Assembly: GCA_004356335.1 (NCBI GenBank)
Contig: SMXP01000104.1
Location: 1-5,283, forward strand
Reading direction: 5' to 3'
DNA from: Alphaproteobacteria bacterium
GTDB lineage: Bacteria > Pseudomonadota > Alphaproteobacteria > SMXP01
DNA length: 5,283 nucleotides
A program made the translations under genes and the position numbers. Below, one piece after another: positions 1 to 5,283 of this stretch. The notes under the pieces were generated by a model. It did no database searches. It saw only the letters and a list, made by a program, of their open reading frames with translations, and had not been told where the DNA came from. Position 1 is the stretch's first letter. Each line of letters begins with the position of its first letter.

Positions 1-629
1 CCGGCCACCATTTCCGGATTGATGAGTCGGTCTTGCGTACCGAAATGGCCGAGCACATCGCCCTTAAGGGAGGCGACTTCCTCCGCCGTTTTTTCCACGT
101 TGCCGTAATAGATAATTGTGGCATCTACCGGATTGAGAATACTTGCGTTAAGCGACCAACCGCCGCCAAAGCAAAAGCCATGAGTGGCCACTTTGCCGGT
201 CGACCGTTCGTCCGTTTTAAGCCAGTCAATCCAGGCGCTGACCGTGGCGTCGCTGACGTCCCTTTGTTCGAACACGGCGTTTCTGGCGGCCAATGCTTCT
301 GGAACTGTGGTCGCCACTTTGCCTTTGTAAAGATCGATGGCCAGGGTAAGGAAGCCTTCCTTGGCGTATTCGGCGGCGACTGCCTTTATCTCGTCTTTGA
401 GGCCCCACCATTCATGAATCAACATGATGGCCGGCGCCGGAATCGCGTCCGGCACGGCCAAATAGGCGGTCACATTGTCGCCGTTGGGCAAGGCCGTCGT
501 GACGGTCTCTAAAGATGCGGCCACCTCTTGGGAAAACGCCGGATTGGCGAGAATGGTGGCAAGCGGCAGGCTCGCAACGCCTTTGAGCAGGGCCCGCCGG
601 TTCGGATTGATCTGCGAGAACTCATTCAT
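1..629 (-). CDS. Dienelactone hydrolase family protein with probable Tat signal peptide (C-terminus off window)
   Basis: Reading leftward from the ATG at 629, 209 codons stay open to the window edge, so the C-terminus is missing. The N-terminus carries a twin-arginine-like signal, NRRALLKG (residues 10-17), followed by a hydrophobic stretch and a plausible cleavage site near AFS|Q (33/34); this suggests export to the periplasm. The mature part is an alpha/beta hydrolase of the dienelactone hydrolase family: HEWWGL (72-77), nucleophile elbow GFCFGG with Cys153 (151-156), and the acid in GTQDRLI (Asp200). The Cys-to-Asp spacing fits the family's Cys-Asp-His triad; the His would lie beyond the window. 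Such enzymes hydrolyse dienelactones in chloroaromatic breakdown, but many homologues act on other esters, so the substrate is unknown. A GAGGG ribosome site (635-639) sits 5 bases before the ATG. It lies 81 bp downstream of the tusA-like gene on the same strand, possibly co-transcribed. Confidence 0.9.
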   Translation of the reverse strand, partial: MNEFSQINPNRRALLKGVASLPLATILANPAFSQEVAASLETVTTALPNGDNVTAYLAVPDAIPAPAIMLIHEWWGLKDEIKAVAAEYAKEGFLTLAIDLYKGKVATTVPEALAARNAVFEQRDVSDATVSAWIDWLKTDERSTGKVATHGFCFGGGWSLNASILNPVDATIIYYGNVEKTAEEVASLKGDVLGHFGTQDRLINPEMVA

Positions 630-710
630 GACTACCCTCGATGTTTGGTTGAAACCCGGCGTCATTCAAGCATGTTTTCCGCCGCTTGACCATATAACCA
701 AGCGGTCGCC

Positions 711-959
711 TTAGTTTTGCCCACCAGAGGCGCGCACCCCGCCACACCGAATGCGAAACACATAAACCCCCGTATTCTCGGTGGCGTTCACCAGATTGTG
801 ACCGCGGTTTTGGCACATATGGGGAATGTCGAGGACGGAGAGGGGGTCTGTGGCCAAGACGGTCAGCTCGTCCCCCTGAGACAGTTGAGATAAAGCCTTT
901 TCCGCCTTCAATGCGGGCAGCGGACAGGTTAAACCTGTTGTATCCACAGTCGTCGTCAT
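711..959 (-). CDS. TusA-family sulfur carrier / sulfurtransferase
   Basis: An 82-residue protein, the usual size for the TusA (SirA/YedF-like) family. It opens with the family signature: Asp6, GL (9-10), then Cys-Pro-Leu-Pro at 12-15, where Cys12 is the expected persulfide-carrying residue, followed by a helix (about 16-28). The second half, ATDPLSVLDIPHMCQNRGH (36-54), matches the beta-alpha segment typical of the family and holds a further Cys. TusA proteins are cytoplasmic and pass sulfur from cysteine desulfurases to acceptors for tRNA thiolation, molybdenum cofactor or sulfur oxidation. No IscS, TusBCD, DsrE or Mo-cofactor gene is nearby, so its acceptor cannot be inferred, and I do not assign the tusA symbol because paralogues are common. 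No clear Shine-Dalgarno precedes the ATG at 959, and there is no other in-frame Met upstream. It is divergent from the acyl-CoA synthetase and upstream of the exported hydrolase. Confidence 0.88.
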   Translation of the reverse strand: MTTTVDTTGLTCPLPALKAEKALSQLSQGDELTVLATDPLSVLDIPHMCQNRGHNLVNATENTGVYVFRIRCGGVRASGGQN

Positions 960-1055
960 GGGCGGCTTGGCGTCTCTTGTTGCTTCATGTTTCGTTTCTC
1001 GACTTTGCGAGAGGTTGTCCTAAAGTGCAAGCGGGATTCCATAGAGGAGTGGTGT
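960..1055. promoter_or_regulatory. Divergent intergenic region between tusA-like gene and acyl-CoA synthetase gene
   Basis: This 96-bp gap must hold the promoters for both outward-facing genes. On the plus strand a weak sigma-70-like pair can be proposed: TCGACT (999-1004), a 16-bp spacer, and TAAAGT (1021-1026), about 30 bp before the ATG at 1056; each hexamer matches consensus at four of six positions. The -35 overlaps a small inverted repeat, TCTCG (997-1001) with CGAGA (1008-1012). The plus-strand ribosome site AGAGGAG (1043-1049) is strong and lies 6 bases before the ATG. For the leftward gene no convincing promoter hexamers or ribosome site were found. The promoter positions are inference. 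Confidence 0.3.
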
Positions 1056-2846
1056 ATGGGTTTTTTTGACCGTCTTTGGCGAAATGTTATTTTCATAAGC
1101 GCCGCCTTGCGCACTCTCCGTCGCCTCAGAAACAATACGCCTAACTCGACCTTCACAACTGCCGACTATATTCGGGAGTGGGCGGCACAACGGCCCAATC
1201 ATGTCGCCATCTATTTTGAAAATCGCACCGTTACATACAAGGAATGGGACAACGCCGCCAACCGATATGCCCGGTGGGCGGTGGATCACGGCGTTAAAAA
1301 AGGCGATGTGGTGGCGTTGCTTATGGAGAACCGGCCGGAATTCTTGTTTGCCTGGGTCGGTCTGGCAAGAATTGGGGCGATCTCGGCCTTGATCAACACG
1401 AATTTGCATTCCCAGACATTGGCCCATTGTCTTATTACGGCCAAACCCAAACATCTGATTCTGGGTGCGGAATGCGCCGAAAATTATATCAGTGCCGCGG
1501 CCCATGTGAATTTTCACTTGCCGGTATGGGTGGAGGGCGGCGCGCTTGACGGCGCGCGCGATTTAAGTTCAGAGATTTCGGCCCAATCAAGCGACAGCTT
1601 GCCTTACAGCATAGCCGGTGGTTTTACCGCTAAAGAGACGTGCTTTTACATTTTTACCAGCGGCACGACGGGGCGTCCCAAGGCAGCGCGGCTGACGCAT
1701 TATCGCGTCATCAATATCATGAATGCCTTTTCGGCGGCGGCCGGCGCGAAATCATCAGACCGGATTTACATTGCCATGCCGCTTTATCATTCAGCGGGTG
1801 GTGTGGCAGGGCTGGGGACCACGCTTACGGTGGGCGGTTCGATCATTATTCGGCGGCAATTTTCCGTCGCCGCTTTTTGGGATGATTGCGTCGATTATGA
1901 AGCCACTATGTTCCAATATATTGGCGAAATATGCCGCTATTTGCTCAATTATCCGCAGACGACGTCAGAGCGGCGGCACAAAATCCGCGTTTGTGTGGGC
2001 AATGGATTGCGCCCCGATATTTGGCAGGATTTCAAAGAGCGGTTCAGGATACCCAAAATTTTGGAATTTTACGGCGCCACGGAAGGCAACGTTTTGCTTT
2101 TCAATTTCGACGGCAAACCGGGCGCAATCGGTCGCGTGCCGGGTTTTCTGCGTCAGCGATACCGATTTGCCCTGGTTAAATTCGATGTCGAAGCCGAGCT
2201 GCCAATTCGCGACGAAAATGGTTTTTGTATCGAAGCCGACATTGGTGAGGTCGGCGAATGTTTAGGTGAGATTAACGAACAGCCACGCTCGACCTTCGAG
2301 GGGTATTCCAGCGAAGACCAAACCCAAGACAAGAAGTTAACCCATGTATTCAAGCCGGGAGACGCTTGGTTCAGCACAGGCGATCTCATGACGAAGGATA
2401 AGGGCGGCTATTTTTATTTCGTCGATCGCGTTGGCGATACCTTCCGTTGGAAGGGGGAAAATGTATCGACAAGTGAAGTTTCCGAAGTTCTAACCGTATT
2501 CGACGGCGTAAAGGAAGCGAACGTCTATGGCGTTCATATCCCCCATACGGATGGCCGGGCAGGCATGGCAGCGCTTGTTGTCGAAGATGGTTTTGATCTT
2601 GCGGCCTTTTATGAATATATTTCTACGGAGCTTCCCAGTTTTTCCCAGCCGCTATTCTTACGCCTTCAGACAGAAATCCACGTTACGGAGACATTCAAGC
2701 AGCGCAAAGTGGATTTGGTGAAGCAAGGATTTGATCCCTCGCGCATTGCCGACCCGCTGTACTTTCTTCATCTTCAAAAAAGCGGTTATGTGCCGATGGA
2801 CGACACTTTGTTCAAGCAAATATGCGCCGGCGCGTTCCGGTTCTAG
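1056..2846 (+). CDS. Long-chain acyl-CoA synthetase, FadD6/FATP (very-long-chain) type
   Basis: A 596-residue member of the ANL adenylating superfamily that activates fatty acids to acyl-CoA through an acyl-AMP intermediate. Visible core motifs in order: nucleotide-binding loop FTSGTTGRPK (200-209); YGATEGN (339-345); STGDL (440-444) with the ribose-binding Asp443; DRVGDTFRWKGEN (457-469), the hinge and C-terminal domain entry; and TFKQRKVDLVKQGFDP (546-561), with Lys548 as the probable catalytic lysine. The DTFRWKGENV and KVDLVKQGF segments are characteristic of the FATP/SLC27-like branch (bacterial FadD6), not of E. coli FadD. A hydrophobic, then basic, N-terminus (10-24) may attach it to the membrane. 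The frame is open back to an ATG at 987, but the start at 1056 is preferred: it follows AGAGGAG by 6 bases and matches the family N-terminus (MGxxDRL). An oddity is Glu545 where many homologues have Gly just before the TFK lysine segment. Its TAG stop lies in a repeat end. Confidence 0.93.
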   Translation: MGFFDRLWRNVIFISAALRTLRRLRNNTPNSTFTTADYIREWAAQRPNHVAIYFENRTVTYKEWDNAANRYARWAVDHGVKKGDVVALLMENRPEFLFAWVGLARIGAISALINTNLHSQTLAHCLITAKPKHLILGAECAENYISAAAHVNFHLPVWVEGGALDGARDLSSEISAQSSDSLPYSIAGGFTAKETCFYIFTSGTTGRPKAARLTHYRVINIMNAFSAAAGAKSSDRIYIAMPLYHSAGGVAGLGTTLTVGGSIIIRRQFSVAAFWDDCVDYEATMFQYIGEICRYLLNYPQTTSERRHKIRVCVGNGLRPDIWQDFKERFRIPKILEFYGATEGNVLLFNFDGKPGAIGRVPGFLRQRYRFALVKFDVEAELPIRDENGFCIEADIGEVGECLGEINEQPRSTFEGYSSEDQTQDKKLTHVFKPGDAWFSTGDLMTKDKGGYFYFVDRVGDTFRWKGENVSTSEVSEVLTVFDGVKEANVYGVHIPHTDGRAGMAALVVEDGFDLAAFYEYISTELPSFSQPLFLRLQTEIHVTETFKQRKVDLVKQGFDPSRIADPLYFLHLQKSGYVPMDDTLFKQICAGAFRF

Positions 2847-2946
2847 AGCGCATTCAGGAGTGAAGACCGTCCTTGCCAAGGTCAATCGATCCGGTGGATC
2901 GATTGAAGGGATGAACGGACCCGGTTTTCCGTCCGAATGTGCTCTA
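2844..2946. repeat. Palindromic intergenic repeat element (MITE-like) with imperfect terminal inverted repeats
   Basis: Left end TAGAGCGCATTC (2844-2855) and the reverse complement of the right end, TAGAGCACATTC (2946 back to 2935), match at 11 of 12 bases. The interior contains a perfect 11-bp hairpin (2882-2906) and a CGGAC/GTCCG pair near the right end. The element fills the whole gap between two convergent genes and supplies the stop codons of both. The flanking TA at each end would suit a TA-target-site duplication of an IS630/mariner-type non-autonomous element; that is inference. From memory, TAGAGC...GCTCTA palindromes with CCGGTTTTCCG inside are abundant between genes in alphaproteobacteria, but only one copy lies in this window, so repetitiveness is not shown here. 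It has no coding capacity of its own, and its hairpins could terminate or stabilise both convergent transcripts. Confidence 0.7.
2882..2906. repeat. Perfect 11-bp hairpin inside the intergenic repeat
   Basis: TCAATCGATCC (2882-2892) and GGATCGATTGA (2896-2906) are exact reverse complements around a GGT loop. It would form a stable hairpin in RNA from either strand. No T-run follows on either side, so a classical rho-independent terminator is not supported. It could act as an mRNA 3'-end barrier for both convergent genes. Confidence 0.75.
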
Positions 2947-3882
2947 AGCCGGATCAACGCGGAATGTCGCTCTTGGAAAATGTACCACCACTTGCCCGAC
3001 GCGTTCGTCAGTGCGGCGTATGGCAATGTGCTGTGCGGACAGAGAGACGATCTCACCCGCTACGGGATCCTTGCCGTAATCGGTCGGTGTGACGGTGACC
3101 CGGTCACCCGGCTTGCGGCCATTGGGATCGTGCGGGTCGGCGGTCACGGGGGTTTCCGGTTCGGCATCTCGAGCCTTGTCCAGGGCCTCGTCGGCCTCGA
3201 TCTCTTGTCTCTGGCCGTGGCCCAGAGCTTTCATATTGTCGGCCCAGCGGCTGACATGGGGAAATTCCGCCAGAAGTTCGGCAGCGATATCGGGAACGGC
3301 CGCCCGCAACAGCCACACATTCATATAGCAATTGATGTCGGCGAGACCCGGATTATCACCCATCACCCAGGGTTTACCGTCGCTCAGATGATCTTCGATC
3401 CATCCAATAAATGTGCGGCATTGGTCGCGCATTTGCGGTTCCGCGCGCTTCATGGCATCGGTATCGAAAGTCGTGACGCCGGCCAAGGCGGCGCGATCCT
3501 TTTTGAATTCCTCCGGCAGCCGATCCGCGATATTGCCGAACACAAGGGTGCGGGTGACTTGAAAAAATTCTCCGTCGGACCATTTGCCGAGCGCGAAGGG
3601 CATGCCGTGGCGGCCGCCGGGAAAGATTGTCGGCTCGGGAAATCGCCGCTCCAATTCACGTATGATCATGGCCGTGTCGCAATAAATGTCGGCGCCGATT
3701 TGCATGTTAGGCGTGCGCCGATAGCCGCCGGTTAACGGCATGAGTTTTGGTTTGGGCAGGATTCTCGGCACTTGCACCGAGCGCCAGGCCAGCCGTTTCA
3801 TGCCCAGCGCACAGCGTGCCTTTTCGGCATAAGGCGAGTTATCGTAATGGTGAAGAATGATCTCGTGCGATTGAGGGGCCAT
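2944..3882 (-). CDS. Glutathione S-transferase family protein with C-terminal extension
   Basis: A 312-residue protein. The N-terminal thioredoxin-like domain (about 7-84) shows SPYAEKAR (16-23), where Ser16 is a candidate glutathione-activating residue, the cis-proline in TPN (Pro58), and DTAMI (69-73), which corresponds to the E/D-S/T-x-I motif that binds the gamma-glutamyl group. The all-helical C-terminal domain (about 95-220) ends with GDNPGLADIN (175-184), the usual N-capping region with Asp182; the common Ser/Thr is replaced by Gly179. Typical GSTs stop near here at 200-230 residues. This one continues with an acidic linker (about 224-255) and a small beta-rich segment starting KPGDRVTVTP (257-266). 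The start at 3882 follows AAGGAG by 8 bases. The chemistry (conjugation, isomerisation or peroxidase) and the substrate are not known. The gene is divergent from the DUF924 gene, and its TAG stop lies in the right end of the intergenic repeat. Confidence 0.88.
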   Translation of the reverse strand: MAPQSHEIILHHYDNSPYAEKARCALGMKRLAWRSVQVPRILPKPKLMPLTGGYRRTPNMQIGADIYCDTAMIIRELERRFPEPTIFPGGRHGMPFALGKWSDGEFFQVTRTLVFGNIADRLPEEFKKDRAALAGVTTFDTDAMKRAEPQMRDQCRTFIGWIEDHLSDGKPWVMGDNPGLADINCYMNVWLLRAAVPDIAAELLAEFPHVSRWADNMKALGHGQRQEIEADEALDKARDAEPETPVTADPHDPNGRKPGDRVTVTPTDYGKDPVAGEIVSLSAQHIAIRRTDERVGQVVVHFPRATFRVDPA

Positions 3883-4037
3883 GGCGGTAACTCCTTATAA
3901 ATGGCTATAATTGGGGAGCTGTAAAGACGTGGGTAACGACGGATCTTATAGACCGGCGAGCCGTTCGGCCAGCACGGCGGTGGGTTTGTTCTTGCTATAG
4001 TCAGCGAAAAGGGCAAGCGCAGCACGAGAGATTGCTT
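3883..4037. promoter_or_regulatory. Divergent intergenic region between GST-like and DUF924 genes
   Basis: This 155-bp gap should carry promoters for both genes. The ribosome site for the leftward gene is clear: AAGGAG, read as CTCCTT at 3891-3896. For the rightward gene, GAGAG (4026-4030) lies 7 bases before the ATG at 4038, and TATAGT (3996-4001) is a possible -10 element without a matching -35. A TATAAT also occurs on the plus strand at 3906-3911 without a recognisable -35. I could not assign either promoter with confidence. Confidence 0.25.
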
Positions 4038-4601
4038 ATGGCACAGGCCACAACCGGCGAAATTCTTGATTTTTGGTTCGTCGCAACGGGACGGGGCAAA
4101 TGGTTCAAGAAGGACCCGGCCTTCGATCGAGCCATCAAGGAACGATTTGAGGCGACCGCGCAAGCGCGTGCCGAAGAATTGCAGCGCAGAGGGTGGTCGG
4201 CATGGGAGACCAACCCTAAGGGCACTCTGGCGCTTGTTCTCCTGCTCGATCAGTTTCCGCGCAACATGTACCGCGACGAGCCCGGTTCCTTTGCTTGGGG
4301 CGATTTGGTGCTTGCTGTCGCGAAAAGGGCAATCGACAACGGGTACGATATGGACACGCTGATCGAAAGCCGGTCATTTTTCTATATGCCCTTTATGCAT
4401 AGTGAAGATTTGGCCGATCAAGACCGTTGCTGCGAGCTTACCTCGACACGGCTCAATCAGGAAGCCACCGCCAAGTTTGCCCGGTTGCACCGCGACGTCA
4501 TCGAACGGTTTGGCCGCTTTCCTCATCGCAATGAAATCTTGGGACGGAAAAGCACGCCGCAGGAGACCGCCTTTTTGGCAGAAGGCGGTTTTACACCGTG
4601 A
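4038..4601 (+). CDS. DUF924 family protein of unknown function
   Basis: A 187-residue protein, the normal length for the DUF924 family. Recognisable conserved blocks: EILDFWF (8-14) at the N-terminus; a Trp-Phe near KWFKKDPAFD (21-30); LLLDQFPRNMYR (68-79) followed by AWGD (86-89) and a helix; FFYMPFMHSEDLADQD (114-129); and the C-terminal HRDVIERFGRFPHRNEILGR (151-170). The family is predicted to be all-helical and TPR-like, cytoplasmic, with no established biochemical role, so I assign no function. A TTG at 4032 is in frame, but the ATG at 4038 is chosen because GAGAG (4026-4030) is then 7 bases upstream rather than one. It is divergent from the GST-like gene and converges on the lipid kinase gene with only 13 bp between stop codons. 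A hairpin lies inside its last codons. Confidence 0.9.
   Translation: MAQATTGEILDFWFVATGRGKWFKKDPAFDRAIKERFEATAQARAEELQRRGWSAWETNPKGTLALVLLLDQFPRNMYRDEPGSFAWGDLVLAVAKRAIDNGYDMDTLIESRSFFYMPFMHSEDLADQDRCCELTSTRLNQEATAKFARLHRDVIERFGRFPHRNEILGRKSTPQETAFLAEGGFTP
4566..4592 (+). terminator. Possible rho-independent terminator overlapping the 3' end of the DUF924 gene
   Basis: ACCGCCTT (4566-4573) pairs perfectly with AAGGCGGT (4582-4589) around an 8-base loop, and a short T-run (4589-4592) follows on the plus strand. The stem ends 10 bases before the DUF924 stop codon, so it lies inside the coding sequence. The T-run is short, and on the minus strand no T-run follows, so any termination would mainly affect the rightward transcript. 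Confidence 0.35.
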
Positions 4602-4614
4602 CAAGAATTGCCGC

Positions 4615-5283
4615 TCAACAGAGGAGCGTCAGCGCGTTTGGTACGATATCAAATCGTGCCGGAAGGTGACCAGGCGTTTCACCATCCATTTCGAGTAAGA
4701 TATTATTTGTTCTGTCCGATGTCGCATATTCTGCGCTTACCATCCGTGCGCGACGCACTGTCACTTTGCGATGATTGACGTGGGTTCCCCTGTAAATCCT
4801 GAGGATATTCGACAAGACTTCCCACTTGGTGAGATCGCCCAGGATTACCACGTCGAAATACCCGTCATTGGGTTGCGCGTTGGGCGCCATACGCATGCCG
4901 CCGCCGGTATATTGCCCATTGCACAGACAAATAGTGTTTATGACCAAAGTTTGCGGCGATCCATGATCGATCACGAGGCGCACGGCCGTGTTTTTGTAGA
5001 CTAAAGCATGGCGCAGGCTGTGCCAAAAAAACGCCATACGGCCGCCGACAAACTTCGCCGCGTGAGAGTCATTGACCGCGCGGGCGACGATTCCGCCAAG
5101 ACCCAAGCTTGCGCTGTTGGCGAAATATTGCGTGGTTTCGACGCCGTCATGGTCTTGGAAAGTCATGCGGCCCAGGTCGATACGCTGCTCTGTTGCGTTT
5201 TTCAGGCGGGCAATCGCCTGATCAACGTTGCGGGGTATGTGGAATGTACGTCGGAAATCACCGCCGGTGGCAGCCGGGATGAG
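4615..5283 (-). CDS. Diacylglycerol kinase family lipid kinase (YegS/DgkB-like), N-terminus off window
   Basis: The minus-strand frame is open from the right edge to the TGA at 4615-4617, giving 222 residues of a longer protein (the family is usually about 300). It begins in the catalytic domain with PAATGGDFRRTF, equivalent to the family's GTGNDFAR nucleotide-binding segment. IDLGR and the YFANSASLGLGG block (5130-5095) follow, marking the beta-rich second domain. Next come CNGQYTGGGMRMAP (about 4932-4891), NDGYFDVVILGDLTKW and YRGTHVNHRKV. The C-terminal MDGE, followed by LPARFDIVPNALTLL, contains the Asp and Glu matching the proposed catalytic DGE of DgkB/YegS. These enzymes phosphorylate diacylglycerol or related lipids at the membrane surface with ATP; the exact lipid cannot be told. 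The internal ATG at 5166 is not the start, because homology clearly continues upstream of it. It converges with the DUF924 gene. Confidence 0.9.
   Translation of the reverse strand, partial: LIPAATGGDFRRTFHIPRNVDQAIARLKNATEQRIDLGRMTFQDHDGVETTQYFANSASLGLGGIVARAVNDSHAAKFVGGRMAFFWHSLRHALVYKNTAVRLVIDHGSPQTLVINTICLCNGQYTGGGMRMAPNAQPNDGYFDVVILGDLTKWEVLSNILRIYRGTHVNHRKVTVRRARMVSAEYATSDRTNNILLEMDGETPGHLPARFDIVPNALTLLC

Noticed and set aside
33..512. 159-codon plus-strand open frame at the left end
   Set aside because: It is antisense to the dienelactone hydrolase gene, which has a clear nucleophile motif and ribosome site; the plus frame shows no family features.
666..689. TCAAGC/GCTTGA inverted repeat between the tusA-like and hydrolase genes
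   Set aside because: The stem is only 6 bp with a 12-base loop and no T-run; it is within chance expectation.
997..1012. TCTCG/CGAGA inverted repeat as an operator
   Set aside because: It is too short, and there is no regulator gene or second copy to support an operator call.
987..1055. 23-residue N-terminal extension of the acyl-CoA synthetase from the ATG at 987
   Set aside because: The ATG at 1056 has a strong ribosome site at the right spacing and matches the family N-terminus; the upstream ATG has none and lies in the divergent promoter region.
1020..1517. 165-codon minus-strand frame opposite the start of the acyl-CoA synthetase
   Set aside because: It has no motifs and is antisense to a confidently identified gene.
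1723..2265. 180-codon plus-strand frame inside the acyl-CoA synthetase
   Set aside because: It is an out-of-frame shadow of a gene whose own frame shows all the adenylation motifs.
2731..3735. 334-codon plus-strand open frame antisense to the GST-like gene
   Set aside because: It overlaps the end of the acyl-CoA synthetase and most of the GST-like gene, has no recognisable family motifs, and its openness is explained by the codon bias of the minus-strand gene.
4615..5166. Lipid kinase starting at the internal ATG at 5166
   Set aside because: The frame stays open to the window edge and the upstream 39 codons encode the expected nucleotide-binding segment, so the gene is longer and cut by the window.

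Overview
The window reads as ordinary chromosomal DNA from a Gram-negative bacterium, most likely an alphaproteobacterium. The reasons are the gene families present, moderately GC-rich codon use, a Tat-type signal peptide, and an intergenic palindromic repeat with TAGAGC...GCTCTA ends of a kind I associate with alphaproteobacterial genomes. The taxonomic call is an inference. I see no RNA gene, CRISPR array, integrase or transposase.

Layout. A leftward block at the left end holds a dienelactone-hydrolase-type alpha/beta hydrolase with a probable Tat signal (1-629, C-terminus beyond the edge). Upstream of it, on the same strand, is a small TusA-family sulfur carrier (711-959). A 96-bp intergenic region separates this block from a divergent rightward gene for a FadD6/FATP-type long-chain acyl-CoA synthetase (1056-2846). 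That gene converges on a leftward glutathione S-transferase-like gene (2944-3882). The gap between them is almost exactly filled by one ~103-bp palindromic element. A divergent ~155-bp intergenic region follows, then a rightward DUF924 gene (4038-4601), which converges with only 13 bp between stop codons on a leftward diacylglycerol-kinase-type lipid kinase gene (4615-5283, N-terminus beyond the edge).

Function. The acyl-CoA synthetase and lipid kinase point to fatty-acid and phospholipid handling, and the hydrolase and GST-like protein to small-molecule or stress metabolism. The genes face different ways and do not form one operon, so no single pathway is evident. I found no convincing new biological system. 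The most interesting item is the intergenic element. Its terminal inverted repeats supply the TAG stop codons of both flanking convergent genes. Its ends look like insertion at a TA dinucleotide that would have been shared by two overlapping stop codons before insertion.
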